In this document: positions 9,947-20,593 of the stretch, piece by piece
Numbering within the stretch: the stretch's first letter is position 1
How the letters are laid out: every line of letters starts with the position of its first letter
Assembly: GCF_003352385.1 (NCBI RefSeq)
Contig: NZ_CP031243.1
Span: forward strand, 1,590,501 to 1,654,500
Direction: 5' to 3'
Source: Haemophilus haemolyticus
GTDB lineage: Bacteria; Pseudomonadota; Gammaproteobacteria; Enterobacterales; Pasteurellaceae
Length of the DNA: 64,000 nucleotides
Notes under the pieces: model-generated
What the model was told of the DNA's origin: nothing
The model's database searches: none
Seen by the model: the letters and a program-made list of their open reading frames with translations, nothing else
Translations under genes and position numbers: made by a program

Positions 9947-10441
9947 ATGAAAATAACTGAACTATTAAGCCCTGAGAATATTCGTCAGGGCGTTAGTTTT
10001 TCTAGCAAAAAACGATTATTTGAATCTATCGCACATTTTGTAGAAGAAAAACTTCACTGTGATAAAGGTGAGCAAGCGTGCTTTGAATCCCTTTTTGAGC
10101 GCGAAAAGCTAGGTAACTCAGGACTAGGAAATGGCATAGCAATGCCTAAGGCGAAAATTCCTCTTGAGGTATGTGACAAAGCAATTGCCATGTTTATGCA
10201 ATTGGATAACCCAATTAATTATGATTCGCTTGATAGTAAACCTGTAGATTTAATTTTTGCTATACTTATTCCAGAGAACCAGTGCGAAACATACATCCCT
10301 ATATTGGCATCATTAATCGAAAAACTTACCGATAAAAATATGTTAAAACAATTACGTTCAGCCAAAAGTGCGGATGAAATTTGGCAAGTTTTTGAGATTT
10401 CAGATAGGGCAGAAAGCTCGCCGGAAGAAATGCAAGAATAA
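9947..10441 (+). CDS. ptsN: PtsN-like EIIA(Ntr) domain protein without the usual active-site His
   Basis: Homolog of the nitrogen-related PTS regulator EIIA-Ntr, which in E. coli is phosphorylated on a His and controls potassium uptake and other targets. The 164-residue protein aligns through GLGNGIAMPKAKIP, but the family motif is IPHGK: the phosphorylated His is replaced by Lys68 (codon AAG at 10148-10150). It may therefore work only in a fixed, unphosphorylated state. It sits between lptB and rapZ as in E. coli, minus rpoN and hpf. Family assignment is firm; function is inferred. Confidence 0.88.
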   Translation: MKITELLSPENIRQGVSFSSKKRLFESIAHFVEEKLHCDKGEQACFESLFEREKLGNSGLGNGIAMPKAKIPLEVCDKAIAMFMQLDNPINYDSLDSKPVDLIFAILIPENQCETYIPILASLIEKLTDKNMLKQLRSAKSADEIWQVFEISDRAESSPEEMQE

Positions 10442-10456
10442 TTTAAAGGGGAAATT

Positions 10457-11314
10457 ATGGAAATTATCATTATTAGTGGACGTTCTGGCGCAGGAAAATC
10501 CGTAGCCTTACGAGCATTAGAAGATGCCGGATATTATTGTGTTGATAATATTCCTCTAGATTTACTTCCTCAATTGACTGATATTCTATCTCAATCCCAA
10601 TCTTCGGTCGCAATCAGCCTTGATATTCGTAATATTCCTAATTCAGCCAATACTCTTGAACAAACTCTAAATACCTTACAAAAATATCATCAATTAAAGA
10701 TTATTTTCCTTGAAACAGATCGTGGCACATTGATTCGTCGTTATAGCGATTCACGCCGTCTGCACCCACTTTCCTTGAAAGATCTATCTCTTGAAGCCGC
10801 AATTGATGAAGAATATCGCTACCTTGAGCCGTTAATTCAACACGCAAACTTTATTATTGATACCACCCATCTTTCTACTCATACCCTTGCGGAACGCCTA
10901 CGCGAATTTTTACGAGGAAATAGTGATAAAGAACTAAAAATCGTTGTTGAATCTTTTGGCTTTAAATATGGGATTCCTTTAGACGCTGATTATGTTTTCG
11001 ATGTGCGTTTCTTGCCTAACCCGCATTGGGATCCAACGTTACGCCCAATGACAGGATTAGATGCCCCAGTAGCAGAATTTCTAAATAGTCACACGCAAGT
11101 GAATGAATTCATCTACCTCACTCGTAACTATATTGATACTTGGTTGCCTATGTTAGAAAAAAACAATCGTAGCTATTTAACCATTGCCATTGGGTGTACT
11201 GGGGGAAAACACCGCTCCGTTTATATAGCACAGCAGTTAGGCGAATATTTTCAAGCTAAAGGGAAAATCGTCCAAATTCAGCACAAATCTTTAGAACGAA
11301 ATAAAAAAGCATAA
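10457..11314 (+). CDS. rapZ: RNase adapter protein RapZ
   Basis: Nucleotide-binding RNA-binding protein that in E. coli senses glucosamine-6-phosphate, presents the small RNA GlmZ to RNase E and so tunes GlmS, the enzyme that supplies amino-sugars to the cell wall. The 285-residue protein has Walker A GRSGAGKS near residues 8-15, a conserved [10 protein letters not shown] near 248 and a basic C-terminal tail ending in KSLERNKKA. Strong AAAGGGG ribosome site. Last gene of the lpt group, converging on pheA. Confidence 0.95.
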   Translation: MEIIIISGRSGAGKSVALRALEDAGYYCVDNIPLDLLPQLTDILSQSQSSVAISLDIRNIPNSANTLEQTLNTLQKYHQLKIIFLETDRGTLIRRYSDSRRLHPLSLKDLSLEAAIDEEYRYLEPLIQHANFIIDTTHLSTHTLAERLREFLRGNSDKELKIVVESFGFKYGIPLDADYVFDVRFLPNPHWDPTLRPMTGLDAPVAEFLNSHTQVNEFIYLTRNYIDTWLPMLEKNNRSYLTIAIGCTGGKHRSVYIAQQLGEYFQAKGKIVQIQHKSLERNKKA

Positions 11315-11315
11315 A

Positions 11316-11351
11316 AAATGCGGTCAAAAATAATTTTATTGACCGCACTTT
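11316..11351. terminator. Bidirectional terminator, rapZ/pheA
   Basis: TGCGGTCAA pairs with TTGACCGCA across an A/T-rich loop, flanked by A-runs and T-runs. The right arm carries a perfect uptake sequence (11342-11350), the left a near-match. It separates convergent rapZ and pheA and touches the pheA stop codon. Confidence 0.75.
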
Positions 11352-11352
11352 C

Positions 11353-12510
11353 TTATAAATTAACTGGTTTTACAATCTCGCTAGGATAACAACCTAAAAT
11401 CTTTAGATAATTACTACAATTCTTTAACTCTTCCAAAGCTTGATGAATATCAGGATGATGGATATTCGCTTCTATTTCGAGATAAAACATTTCCTCCCAA
11501 GGTTTTCCATAAATTGGACGAGACTCTAATTTCGTCATATTAATTTGATGTTTTTTGAAAACTAAAAGTGCATCAACTAATGAGCCAATTTGCTGTGAAG
11601 TTGTCATTAGCAATAATGTTTTTGCCGGTATCTGTGGTGAAACCTCACGCTGTTCTTTAGCAACAACAATAAAACGCGTAATATTGTTCTCTTGATTAGC
11701 AATATTAGTTTTTAATACACTAAGCCCATACAATTTACCACCATCTTCATTCCCTAATGCCGCAATATTCGGCTTATTTAAACTTGCAATAAGTTGCATT
11801 GCATGAGAGCTACTTTCACAATACTCAATATGTACTCGATCAAGACTATGTATAAATTGACTACATTGTTGAATCACTTGAGGATGACTATATAAAGTAT
11901 CGATTTCACTTAATTCAGTCGTGCCATTTACCAAAACACAATGCTGAATTGGGTAAGCTAGCTCGCCTACCAATGATAAGTCAGTATGCTGGAGCAAATC
12001 ATAGACTTCATTAATAGCGCCTGATGTTGTATTTTCTAAAGGCAATACACCAAAATCTGCTTCACCATTTTGCACTTTTTCAAATACTTGCTCAAAAGAC
12101 TGACATCCTAGTTCTACAAATTGTTTTTGATAACGAGCAGCATAATTACGTGCAGCTAAATTTGAATAAGACCCTCTCTTACCTAAAAAAGCAATATGTA
12201 AATTTTGATTACGTTGTTCATTAAGTTTATTCTGCAAATAGACTTGCTGGGTCAATACTGAATCTTCAATAATTTTTTGGAAAATTGAAGTGATATATTG
12301 TGGTTCAAGTTGATAATTCTCATTTTCTGAAAATTGAACTAATTCTTGTAAAAGTTGTTGTTCTCGCTCTACATCACGTAAAGCTTTTTGCGAAATCTCT
12401 TTACTTCTCACTACATCGAAAGCTAAACGATGACGCTCAGAAAGCAATTTTAATAAACTACGATCTATTTGCGTAATTTGTTGGCGAATTTCAGCTAATT
12501 CTAGCTTCAT
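11353..12510 (-). CDS. pheA: Bifunctional chorismate mutase / prephenate dehydratase (P-protein)
   Basis: First two steps from chorismate to phenylpyruvate in phenylalanine synthesis. The 385-residue protein has an N-terminal AroQ chorismate mutase helix bundle (residues 1-90), a prephenate dehydratase domain (about 105-285) with the catalytic TRF motif in NNITRFIVV, and a C-terminal ACT domain with GSLV and ESRP for phenylalanine feedback. I see no Phe-rich leader peptide upstream, so the E. coli type of attenuation is not evident. It follows the lpxC terminator on the same strand. Confidence 0.96.
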   Translation of the reverse strand: MKLELAEIRQQITQIDRSLLKLLSERHRLAFDVVRSKEISQKALRDVEREQQLLQELVQFSENENYQLEPQYITSIFQKIIEDSVLTQQVYLQNKLNEQRNQNLHIAFLGKRGSYSNLAARNYAARYQKQFVELGCQSFEQVFEKVQNGEADFGVLPLENTTSGAINEVYDLLQHTDLSLVGELAYPIQHCVLVNGTTELSEIDTLYSHPQVIQQCSQFIHSLDRVHIEYCESSSHAMQLIASLNKPNIAALGNEDGGKLYGLSVLKTNIANQENNITRFIVVAKEQREVSPQIPAKTLLLMTTSQQIGSLVDALLVFKKHQINMTKLESRPIYGKPWEEMFYLEIEANIHHPDIHQALEELKNCSNYLKILGCYPSEIVKPVNL

Positions 12511-12543
12511 AGCATCCCCTTATAAAAAATAAGAAAAATAAAC

Positions 12544-12575
12544 CGCACTTTTAAGCATTAGTCATTTAAAGTGCG
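12544..12575. terminator. Uptake-sequence hairpin ahead of pheA
   Basis: CGCACTTT and AAAGTGCG pair across a 16-base loop, extendable by a few A/T pairs. It lies 34 bases before the pheA start and downstream of the lpxC terminator, so pheA transcripts from upstream would meet two hairpins in a row. Confidence 0.5.
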
Positions 12576-12582
12576 ATGAAAA

Positions 12583-12622
12583 TAAAAAAGCTATACTTCT
12601 TAGCAGAAATATAGCTTTTTCA
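12583..12622 (-). terminator. Terminator of the dcw cluster after lpxC
   Basis: Arms AAAAAGCTATA (12585-12595) and TATAGCTTTTT (12610-12620) are perfectly complementary, and inner bases TTCT/AGAA pair too, leaving a tight TAGC loop. On the minus strand it is followed by more T. It lies 13 bases past the lpxC stop. Confidence 0.8.
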
Positions 12623-12634
12623 AAAATAAAATAA

Positions 12635-13552
12635 TTAGATAAATACTTGAACAGGCGCAACATACCCTTGCGGTACTTGTTCTTTATCTTCGAAAGTTAC
12701 AAACTCCCACGCTTCTTGATTTGCTAATACAGCACGTAGTAACTTGTTATTTAAACCATGACCAGACTTATAAGCTTTAAAATCACCAATAATGTTATAA
12801 CCAGCCATATAAAGATCACCAATTGCGTCTAACATTTTATGACGAACAAGTTCATCTTTAAAGCGTAAGCCATCTTCATTTAAAATTCTATAATCATCAA
12901 GAACAATAGCATTATCAAGGCTACCACCTAATGCTAAACCTTGAGATTGAAGATATTCTATATCTTTCATGAAACCAAATGTTCTTGCTCGGCTAATTTG
13001 ATGAACAAATGCTTGAGCAGAGAAATCCATGACATAATTACGAACATTTTTGCCAATAGCTGGATGATCAAAATCAATAGTGAAATCTAAACGGAAACCA
13101 TTGTAAGGTTTAAATTCAGCCCATTTATCACCATCTTCAACTCGAACATATTCCTTAATACGAATAAATTTCTTAGGCGCATTTTGTTCTTCAATTCCCG
13201 CATCTAACAACAAATAGATAAATGGACTCGCGCTACCATCCATAATAGGAATCTCAGGCGCATCAACCTCAATAATGATATTATCAATACCAAGGCCAGA
13301 TAATGCTGCATTTAAATGTTCAACAGTAGAAATGCGTACACCTTGCTCATTAATTAATGCAGTACAAAGCATTGTATCACGCACTGAATTTGGATCAGCT
13401 GGGAATGCCACAGCTGGATTTAAATCTGTACGATAGTAAACAACACCAGTATTTGGCATAGCAGGACGTAATGTTAAAGTCACTTTCTTACCGCTATGTA
13501 AACCAACACCTGTTACTTTAATACTTTGTTTTAATGTTCTTTGTTTAATCAT
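12635..13552 (-). CDS. lpxC: UDP-3-O-acyl-N-acetylglucosamine deacetylase
   Basis: Zinc enzyme for the committed step of lipid A synthesis. The 305-residue protein has the zinc ligand His in [10 protein letters not shown] near residue 79, the catalytic Glu in [11 protein letters not shown]'s family region, and [10 protein letters not shown] near 238-247 carrying the second zinc His and Asp. It closes the dcw cluster behind ftsZ, as in E. coli, where FtsH degrades the protein through its C-terminal tail; the tail here (APVQVFI) is short. Confidence 0.97.
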   Translation of the reverse strand: MIKQRTLKQSIKVTGVGLHSGKKVTLTLRPAMPNTGVVYYRTDLNPAVAFPADPNSVRDTMLCTALINEQGVRISTVEHLNAALSGLGIDNIIIEVDAPEIPIMDGSASPFIYLLLDAGIEEQNAPKKFIRIKEYVRVEDGDKWAEFKPYNGFRLDFTIDFDHPAIGKNVRNYVMDFSAQAFVHQISRARTFGFMKDIEYLQSQGLALGGSLDNAIVLDDYRILNEDGLRFKDELVRHKMLDAIGDLYMAGYNIIGDFKAYKSGHGLNNKLLRAVLANQEAWEFVTFEDKEQVPQGYVAPVQVFI

Positions 13553-13595
13553 TCTACTACCTTAATATTCCAGGTATTTCTCAAAACCAATTAAA

Positions 13596-14858
13596 TTAAT
13601 TCTCTTCACGTTGCGCAGGATTAAAGAAACTGTTTTTCTTAAATGCTTCTAAACGATCTGTGATAGGTTTATCCAACGGACGATGATATTCTTCTGCTGG
13701 AGTTTTTTGAGTTTCTACTGGCTCACGAGTATGTATATCAGGCACAATATTTACGCGACCTGTACCTTCTGGCTCAACTGGACGAGAAGGACGCAATACT
13801 TGAACAGACTCAGTTGGGGCGATTTCTCCTAATCCTGTTGCCACAATAGTCACTCGAATTTCATCACTCATCTCAGGCACTAAACTCGTACCAATAACCA
13901 CTGTTGCATCTTCTGAAGCAAAGCTACCGACAGTTTCACCAACGATATTAAACTCTTCAAAAGAAAGATCCATACCAGCTGTGATGTTTACCAAAATACC
14001 TTTAGCATTAGAAAGATCGATTTTTTCCAATAAATCATTACGTACAGCAATACGAGCAGCTTCTTCTGCTCGCCCCTCACCTGCAGCACCAATAGCAGAA
14101 CCGAAACCAATCATCGCTTGACCCATTTCAGACATAACCGTTCTTACATCGGCAAAGTCCACATTGATTAGACCAGGTGATGTAATCATATCCGAAATGC
14201 CCATAACCGAATTACGTAACACATCGTTTGCTGCAGCAAAAGCATCAATTAATTTAGCATTTTTAGGGAGAACTTTTTGGATTTGTTGATTAGGGATAAT
14301 AATCATCGAATCAACATACTGAGCTAAATCTTTAATACCAAGCTCTGCAAATTGCATACGCTTCTTGCCTTCAAAAGCAAATGGTTTGGTCACAACAGCA
14401 ACAGTTAAAATGCCTAATTCTTTAGCTATTTTTGCGACAACAGGCGCTGCACCAGTACCAGTACCACCGCCCATACCAGCTGCAATAAAGACCATATCCG
14501 CACCTTCAAGCATTTTGCGAATTTCTTCCTGATCATCTTCAGCAGCCTTACGACCAACATTTGGATTTGCCCCTGCACCTAAACCTTTGGTAGTTTCTCC
14601 ACCAATTTGCACGGTTTGTTGAACTTGGCTTTTACGTAATGCTTGAGCGTCTGTATTTACAGCGTAAAAAATAATACGGCCATGCTCTTCTGAAGTTAAT
14701 GAGCTTTCACCCAAATAAGTTCCACCCATTTCTTGCTTGACCATACTCATAACCATATGATTTACAGCATTACCGCCACCGCCGCCAACGCCTACGACTT
14801 TGATCAGTGCGCCGGACTCATTAAAATTATCGTACTCAGGGTACTCTGGGTATAACAT
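13596..14858 (-). CDS. ftsZ: Cell division GTPase FtsZ, with an insertion and an unusual C-terminus
   Basis: Tubulin-like GTPase that forms the division ring. The 420-residue protein has the P-loop-like [11 protein letters not shown] near residue 25 and the tubulin signature GGGTGTG at 130-136. Two oddities: about 19 extra residues between HMV (36) and AVNTD (66) compared with E. coli, and a C-terminal end ([20 protein letters not shown]) that does not resemble the usual DIPAFLR peptide that binds FtsA and ZipA. The ring function is certain; how the tail is recognised is not. Confidence 0.97.
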   Translation of the reverse strand: MLYPEYPEYDNFNESGALIKVVGVGGGGGNAVNHMVMSMVKQEMGGTYLGESSLTSEEHGRIIFYAVNTDAQALRKSQVQQTVQIGGETTKGLGAGANPNVGRKAAEDDQEEIRKMLEGADMVFIAAGMGGGTGTGAAPVVAKIAKELGILTVAVVTKPFAFEGKKRMQFAELGIKDLAQYVDSMIIIPNQQIQKVLPKNAKLIDAFAAANDVLRNSVMGISDMITSPGLINVDFADVRTVMSEMGQAMIGFGSAIGAAGEGRAEEAARIAVRNDLLEKIDLSNAKGILVNITAGMDLSFEEFNIVGETVGSFASEDATVVIGTSLVPEMSDEIRVTIVATGLGEIAPTESVQVLRPSRPVEPEGTGRVNIVPDIHTREPVETQKTPAEEYHRPLDKPITDRLEAFKKNSFFNPAQREEN

Positions 14859-14939
14859 CGATGTTCTCCGTTAAGGCCAGATAAGCTGGCTCAATATAAA
14901 ACCTAAATTCTCTCTATTGTAGATGAAAAATCAAAATAA

Positions 14940-16217
14940 TCAAAATTCTGACCGCACTTTATTCACAATTTTTTTAATTCCATTCCAAATTGGTTTTAGT
15001 ACTCCGTCATCAGATTCATCATTTTCTGAAATCAAATCATCATCACTGTTACTATGGTTATACTGCAACAAACCCACCACCGTTGAATATTGAGGGCGAT
15101 TCACGTAATCTGTCAATCCAGTAATATTCAGCGGGCTACCAATACGTACTTGGCAATTAAATACGTCAGATGCACATTCTTTCAAATCTTCTATTTGCGC
15201 CCCACCACCAGTAATCACTACGCCAGCAATAAGCTCAAACTTCACATGTTTTGTTTCTAACTCAGACTTTAATTTATCTAATTCATCTTTCACAACACCT
15301 AGAAGTTCCGTGTAGCGAGCTGATGTAATTAAGGATAAATCACTTTTTGTTAATGAACGAGGAGCTCGTCCACCAATACTTGCAACTTCAATTTTTTTAT
15401 CACCGTGCAAACGAGCCGGGTAAAATGCACTTGCATAATTAACTTTAATTCGTTCAGCTTCTGCACGCGAAATAGTACAAGCGTGGGCAATATCGTTAGT
15501 CACAATATTTCCCGCATAAGGAATAACCTTACTGAAACGTAATGCGCCGTTTGTATAAACCATCACATTCATAGTGCCAGCCCCGAAATCAATCAAGCAA
15601 ACACCAAGGTCTTTTTCATCTTCGGTTAATACTGAATGCGTTGCTGCAAAACCGGAGAAAACCACTTTATCCACTTGTAAACCGCAGCGCTCAACCGCTT
15701 TTTTCAGGTTGTTTTGCCAATCTTGATGACAGGCGATTAAATGTACTTGTGCTTTTAAACGGACACCTTGCAAACCCAATGGATTTTTAATATTCAACTG
15801 GCGATCCACCGCATATTCTTGCGGAATCACATGTAATAAGGATAAGCCTTCAGGCAACTTGATGGAGCTCGCTGTATGCAGTGCGGAATCAATTTCATCT
15901 TGTGTTACTTCACCATCTGAAATTGGCACAAAACCACTTTCATTTAAACTTTGAATATGTTCACCAGTAATTGCCAAAGTGACACTCATAATCTGACAAT
16001 CAGCCATAGATTCAGCGGCTTCAATGGCTCTTTGAATAGAATTTACGACAGCTTCAAGATCGGTGATACTGCCACGATCAATCCCTTTAGATGGGCAACT
16101 ACCAACACCTAACACATTCACTACGCCATCAGGAAATACCTCGCCTACTACGGCAACAACTTTTGACGTACCGACTTCTAATCCTACAATTGTTTTAGCT
16201 TCCACACCTTTAACCAT
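14940..16217 (-). CDS. ftsA: Cell division protein FtsA
   Basis: Actin-like ATPase that tethers FtsZ to the membrane and recruits later division proteins. The 425-residue protein opens with the phosphate-1 motif [16 protein letters not shown], has the IDFGAGTMN phosphate-2 motif near residue 210 and the [10 protein letters not shown] adenosine motif near 335. The C-terminus ([17 protein letters not shown]) is a basic amphipathic helix fit for membrane binding. Order ftsQ-ftsA-ftsZ is standard. A perfect uptake sequence lies at its 3-prime end (14951). Confidence 0.97.
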   Translation of the reverse strand: MVKGVEAKTIVGLEVGTSKVVAVVGEVFPDGVVNVLGVGSCPSKGIDRGSITDLEAVVNSIQRAIEAAESMADCQIMSVTLAITGEHIQSLNESGFVPISDGEVTQDEIDSALHTASSIKLPEGLSLLHVIPQEYAVDRQLNIKNPLGLQGVRLKAQVHLIACHQDWQNNLKKAVERCGLQVDKVVFSGFAATHSVLTEDEKDLGVCLIDFGAGTMNVMVYTNGALRFSKVIPYAGNIVTNDIAHACTISRAEAERIKVNYASAFYPARLHGDKKIEVASIGGRAPRSLTKSDLSLITSARYTELLGVVKDELDKLKSELETKHVKFELIAGVVITGGGAQIEDLKECASDVFNCQVRIGSPLNITGLTDYVNRPQYSTVVGLLQYNHSNSDDDLISENDESDDGVLKPIWNGIKKIVNKVRSEF

Positions 16218-16232
16218 TTTTGCACCTAGTTT

Positions 16233-16997
16233 TTATTTATCAGCCATACCCACTGCAGCGCCTGCCGCATATCGTAAATCTACATAATCTATTTTTTTAT
16301 TTTCTGGAACATCAACTTGCGGATAAATCGTGACAAATCGTTCAAGCTTAGATTTCCATTCTCCACGACCTAACTTTAACACAATGTCATTATCAAGTGT
16401 TACTTGCCATGCACCGCGTTCATCAATATTCATGCCTTTTGCAATTAAATTTTTTGATTTAAAATCGGCATAAATCTGATTCCATGCTTCCAATACTTTT
16501 AAACTTTGATAATCAGGCCCCCCTAAATAAGGCAAAGCATTCTCTTTTAAGCGTTCAATTGGAAGTTGAAATACAACGCCATCCTGAGTAACAAATTGAT
16601 TCTGATTCCAAAATGCCACTGGTTGATATTCAGTAATCCAAATACTTAAACGATTTGGCCATATTTTTCGCACAATTGAACTTTTAACCCAAGGTAAAGC
16701 TTCTATTTGTGCTTGAATTGGCTCAACATCTTGCCCCCAAAAGCCTTTAAGAGTGCCCATTTTTAATAAACTTTCCTTAATATCGGCATCCGTAGTAAAA
16801 ACCTTTTGTCCAGCCAATGCAAAACCGCTAATAGGCTTATCATCCATTTTCTCTAGCAGAGTTTGCCAATTAAAATAGATACCAAGAGCAAAAAGTATAC
16901 CAAGCAAAGCCAAGAAAGCCCGAATATGAAAATAATATTTAGGCTTTTGTTCACCAAAACGAATATTCTGTGGAGTTTTCCTTTTCAGAATGTTCAT
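16233..16997 (-). CDS. ftsQ: Cell division protein FtsQ
   Basis: Bitopic inner-membrane protein of the FtsQLB complex that activates septal wall synthesis. The 254-residue protein has a basic cytoplasmic tail, one membrane helix (about residues 27-47, FHIRAFLALLGILFALGIYF), a POTRA domain (ISGFALAGQKVFT onward) and the FtsQ beta domain. It starts at the base where ddlB ends (one-base overlap) and ends 15 bases before ftsA. Confidence 0.94.
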   Translation of the reverse strand: MNILKRKTPQNIRFGEQKPKYYFHIRAFLALLGILFALGIYFNWQTLLEKMDDKPISGFALAGQKVFTTDADIKESLLKMGTLKGFWGQDVEPIQAQIEALPWVKSSIVRKIWPNRLSIWITEYQPVAFWNQNQFVTQDGVVFQLPIERLKENALPYLGGPDYQSLKVLEAWNQIYADFKSKNLIAKGMNIDERGAWQVTLDNDIVLKLGRGEWKSKLERFVTIYPQVDVPENKKIDYVDLRYAAGAAVGMADK

Positions 16998-17917
16998 TAC
17001 ACACTTAGCTCCAAAATTTTCACAACAAGCTGTTCAAAAGAAATTCCCACGCTTGCGGCAGATTTTGGGAATAAACTGTGGCTCGTCATTCCTGGATTCG
17101 TATTCACTTCAACTAAACGAAAATCACCTTTCGCATCGCACATGACATCAATACGGCTCCAACCACGACAACCCACCGCATTATAAGCGCGTTTTACTAA
17201 TAGAGCTAACTCTTGCTCACGCTCAGATGTTAAACCTGCAGGACAGAAATATTGAGTATTATCAGAAATATATTTCGCATTGTAATCATAGAACTCACCT
17301 TCAGGAACAATACGAATAGCCGGAAGCACTTGACTATCCAATACAGGCACAGTTAATTCATCGCCAGATAACCATTCTTCAATCAGAATCGTATTATCAA
17401 ATTTAAGTGCATATTCCACCGCACTTTTTAGCTCATCCACGGCTTTAACTTTAGTTAATCCAACACTAGAGCCTTCTAAAGAAGGTTTCACCATTAATGG
17501 TAAACCTAGTTTTTCCACTACAGCCTGAGCGTCTAATTCAGCAAAGGTTTCTCGAGTTACCACTTCCATATCTGCTACAGGTAATCCAAATGCTTTCCAC
17601 AACATTTTTGTACGCATTTTATCCATAGTTAATGCAGAAGCCATCACTCCACAACCAGTGTAAGGTAAACCGATTTGCTCTAATAAACCTTGCATTATGC
17701 CATCTTCACCACCTCGACCATGCAAAATATTAAACACTCGATGAAAACCATCCTTTTTAAGATTAGCAACATTATATTCTTTAGGATCAATAGGATGAGC
17801 ATCATAACCTTGGTTTAATAAAGCCTCTAATACCGCTTTACCTGAATTGAGAGAAACTTCACGCTCAGCGGATGTTCCGCCTAATAACACTGCAATTTTT
17901 TCTTGTTTTAAATTCAT
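16997..17917 (-). CDS. ddlB: D-alanine--D-alanine ligase B
   Basis: ATP-grasp enzyme that makes the D-Ala-D-Ala dipeptide used by MurF. The 306-residue protein has the substrate Glu in [14 protein letters not shown] near residues 14-27, the ATP-grasp lid and GSSVGLTKV near 149, and the metal-binding end [12 protein letters not shown] near 269-280. Position between murC and ftsQ is the standard dcw order. Confidence 0.97.
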   Translation of the reverse strand: MNLKQEKIAVLLGGTSAEREVSLNSGKAVLEALLNQGYDAHPIDPKEYNVANLKKDGFHRVFNILHGRGGEDGIMQGLLEQIGLPYTGCGVMASALTMDKMRTKMLWKAFGLPVADMEVVTRETFAELDAQAVVEKLGLPLMVKPSLEGSSVGLTKVKAVDELKSAVEYALKFDNTILIEEWLSGDELTVPVLDSQVLPAIRIVPEGEFYDYNAKYISDNTQYFCPAGLTSEREQELALLVKRAYNAVGCRGWSRIDVMCDAKGDFRLVEVNTNPGMTSHSLFPKSAASVGISFEQLVVKILELSV

Positions 17918-17943
17918 TTTATCCTACTTATATATCTTATTCT

Positions 17944-17972
17944 GATGGCCTTAGTTAATAGATAAGACCATC
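17944..17972 (-). other. Hairpin between murC and ddlB without T-run
   Basis: GATGGTCTTA and TAAGGCCATC pair over ten positions (one G-U) around a 9-base loop on the minus strand. No T-run follows, so it is not an intrinsic terminator; it could protect a processed mRNA end or do nothing. Confidence 0.4.
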
Positions 17973-18002
17973 TCAAATTTCTAAAATCTATTTATAAAAG
18001 TC

Positions 18003-19430
18003 TTAATTTTTCCAAGATTGAGCTAAGCCACGAGAGATTTTACTTACGCTACCCGCACCTTGTGCCAAAATCAAATCGCCATCTTGAATAATTTGATCAA
18101 GAACGTCGCCTAATTGTGATGTGTCAGAAACCAAGATTGGATCGATTTTTCCTAAATTTCTAATTGAACGACAAAGAGATTTACTATCAGCTCCAACAAT
18201 TGGGGCTTCTCCTGCTGCGTACACATCAAGCATAATTAATGCATCCACTTGTGAAAGCACTTGTACAAAATCATCAAATAAATCACGAGTACGAGAATAA
18301 CGATGAGGTTGGAAAACCATCACAATACGTTTATCTCCCCATCCTTCTCGTGCGGCTTTAATCGTTACGTCCACTTCTGTTGGGTGATGACCATAATCAT
18401 CAACTAAACGAACCTTACCATTTGGACGAATGAATTCACCTAACTGATCAAAACGACGGCCTGCACCTTGGAAATCAGCGAGTGCTTCTAAAATAGCCTC
18501 ATTGCCAATACCTTCTTCCTTTGCTACAACAAGTGCAGCCGTTGCATTTAACGCATTATGTTTTCCAGGAACATTTAACAGAACATTAATACGCTCATTA
18601 TCTGGGCAAATCACTGTGTAATGCCCTTGAAAACCTGTTTGTTCATAATCTTCAATGCGATAATCTGCATGTTCACTAAAACCATATGTAATCACTTGAC
18701 GACCAACTTTTGGCACAAGTTCCATTAATACAGGATCATCTGCACACATCACAGCTAAACCATAGAATGGCAAATTATGCAGGAATTTTACATAGGTGGC
18801 TTTCATTTTTTCGAAATCACCTTCGTAAGTATCCATATGATCTGGTTCCATGTTAGTCACAACAGATACCATTGGCTGCAAATGTAAAAACGAGGCGTCG
18901 CTTTCATCCGCTTCAGCAATTAAATAACGACTTGCTCCTAGATGTGCATTTTTACCTGCAGATTTAACCAAACCACCATTAACGAACGTTGGATCGAGCT
19001 TTGCTTGAGTGTAAATCATGGAAATCATAGCGGTTGTTGTCGTCTTCCCATGTGTTCCTGCAACAGCAATACCATGACGGAAACGCATGATTTCAGCCAA
19101 CATTTGTGCTCGTTGAATCACTGGAATACGTTTTTGTTTCGCTGCAACTAATTCAGGGTTATCATCTTTTATCGCGCTAGATACGACAACAACACTAGCA
19201 CCTTCAATATGTTCTTCTGCATGGCCAATGTAGATTTTTGCTCCAGCTTGAGCTAAACGCTGAGTTACTAAGCCGTCAGCAATATCTGAGCCAGAGATTT
19301 GATAGCCTTCATTCAATAAAATCTCAGCAATACCACTCATTCCCGCGCCACCAATTCCAATAAAATGAATTTGTTGCACTCGACGCATTTCAGGGATAAT
19401 TTTTCTAATTTCTTCGTGGGAATGTTTCAT
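18003..19430 (-). CDS. murC: UDP-N-acetylmuramate--L-alanine ligase
   Basis: First Mur ligase, adding L-Ala to UDP-MurNAc in the cytosol. The 475-residue protein has the UDP-binding N-domain start [17 protein letters not shown] (residues 22-38), the ATP loop [11 protein letters not shown] near 125-135 and the C-domain motif [11 protein letters not shown] near 340. Length is standard. Confidence 0.97.
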   Translation of the reverse strand: MKHSHEEIRKIIPEMRRVQQIHFIGIGGAGMSGIAEILLNEGYQISGSDIADGLVTQRLAQAGAKIYIGHAEEHIEGASVVVVSSAIKDDNPELVAAKQKRIPVIQRAQMLAEIMRFRHGIAVAGTHGKTTTTAMISMIYTQAKLDPTFVNGGLVKSAGKNAHLGASRYLIAEADESDASFLHLQPMVSVVTNMEPDHMDTYEGDFEKMKATYVKFLHNLPFYGLAVMCADDPVLMELVPKVGRQVITYGFSEHADYRIEDYEQTGFQGHYTVICPDNERINVLLNVPGKHNALNATAALVVAKEEGIGNEAILEALADFQGAGRRFDQLGEFIRPNGKVRLVDDYGHHPTEVDVTIKAAREGWGDKRIVMVFQPHRYSRTRDLFDDFVQVLSQVDALIMLDVYAAGEAPIVGADSKSLCRSIRNLGKIDPILVSDTSQLGDVLDQIIQDGDLILAQGAGSVSKISRGLAQSWKN

Positions 19431-19526
19431 TTATTTTTCCTTTTTGACACATTGGCAAAATATTGGTGCCTATTCTAAAAGTGCGGTTAAAAATCGCAAT
19501 ATTTTTCTTATTCTTTGGAATATCAA

Positions 19527-20582
19527 TTAGTTTGAGTTTTCTATAATAACCTCAGCAACTCGCTGTGCAGAGAGAGGTGTCGACATTGCTTTCGCTTTCT
19601 CAGCCATTTGTAATAAATTTTCACGAGTAAAGTTTTTTAAATAATTCACCAGAATTTCAGGCGTTAAATCTGCCTGTTCTACAATCTTTGCAGCCCCTAC
19701 ATCAGCCAAATATTTCGCATTCAAATATTGTTGACGATCTTTATGCTGGAAAGGTACAAAAATAGCTGCTGCACCAACTGCCGCAATTTCACATACAGTT
19801 AATGCGCCAGAACGGCAAATTATCACATCAGCCCAGGCATAAGCCTCAGCCATATCATCAATAAATTCTGTTATTTTAACTTGTTCTGAATTCTCACCAT
19901 AAAGTTTGGTAACTTCTTCTACCACACCTTTACCTACTTGATGACGAACGTATAATTTATCTGCAAGCTGGGCGACTACTTTAGGTAAAGTATGATTAAG
20001 CACTCTCGCTCCTTGGCTACCACCAACCACTAAGACACGTAATTTTTCCTCACGCTCAGAAAAACGGAGCGTTGGATATGGCATCTTAAATAAATCTTCT
20101 CGAACTGGATTTCCTACAACTTCAGCATGAGGAAAAGCACTTGGAAATGCTTGCAATACGCGAGTAGCAATTTTAGCTAACCATTTATTCGTTAAACCTG
20201 CTATCGCATTTTGTTCATGCAAAATTATCGATACACCACAAAGTTTTGCAGCAATACCGCCAGGACCTGAAACATATCCCCCCATTCCAAGTACCGCGTC
20301 AGGCTTTTCTTCTTGAATAATTTTTTTTGCCTGCAACACAGCACGGAAAATCGCAAAAGGAGCGCTTAATAAAGCTTTTATACCTTTACCACGCAAACCC
20401 GAAATTTGGATAAATCTAATCGGGATTCCATGTTTTGGTACAAGGTGAGCCTCCATTCGATCTTTGGTACCTAACCAGCAAATATCCCATCCTTGTTTTT
20501 GTAAAAATTGGGCCACTGCTATCGCTGGAAAAACATGACCGCCAGTTCCACCAGCCATTACTAATAATTTTTTATTTTTCAT
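19527..20582 (-). CDS. murG: Lipid II synthase MurG
   Basis: Peripheral membrane GT28 glycosyltransferase that adds GlcNAc to lipid I, giving lipid II. The 351-residue protein opens with the glycine-rich acceptor loop [16 protein letters not shown] and has the second loop [12 protein letters not shown] near residue 185 and the donor-binding [16 protein letters not shown] region near 255-270. A 96-base gap with one uptake sequence separates it from murC. Confidence 0.97.
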   Translation of the reverse strand: MKNKKLLVMAGGTGGHVFPAIAVAQFLQKQGWDICWLGTKDRMEAHLVPKHGIPIRFIQISGLRGKGIKALLSAPFAIFRAVLQAKKIIQEEKPDAVLGMGGYVSGPGGIAAKLCGVSIILHEQNAIAGLTNKWLAKIATRVLQAFPSAFPHAEVVGNPVREDLFKMPYPTLRFSEREEKLRVLVVGGSQGARVLNHTLPKVVAQLADKLYVRHQVGKGVVEEVTKLYGENSEQVKITEFIDDMAEAYAWADVIICRSGALTVCEIAAVGAAAIFVPFQHKDRQQYLNAKYLADVGAAKIVEQADLTPEILVNYLKNFTRENLLQMAEKAKAMSTPLSAQRVAEVIIENSN

Positions 20583-20593
20583 CTTCTTTATCT

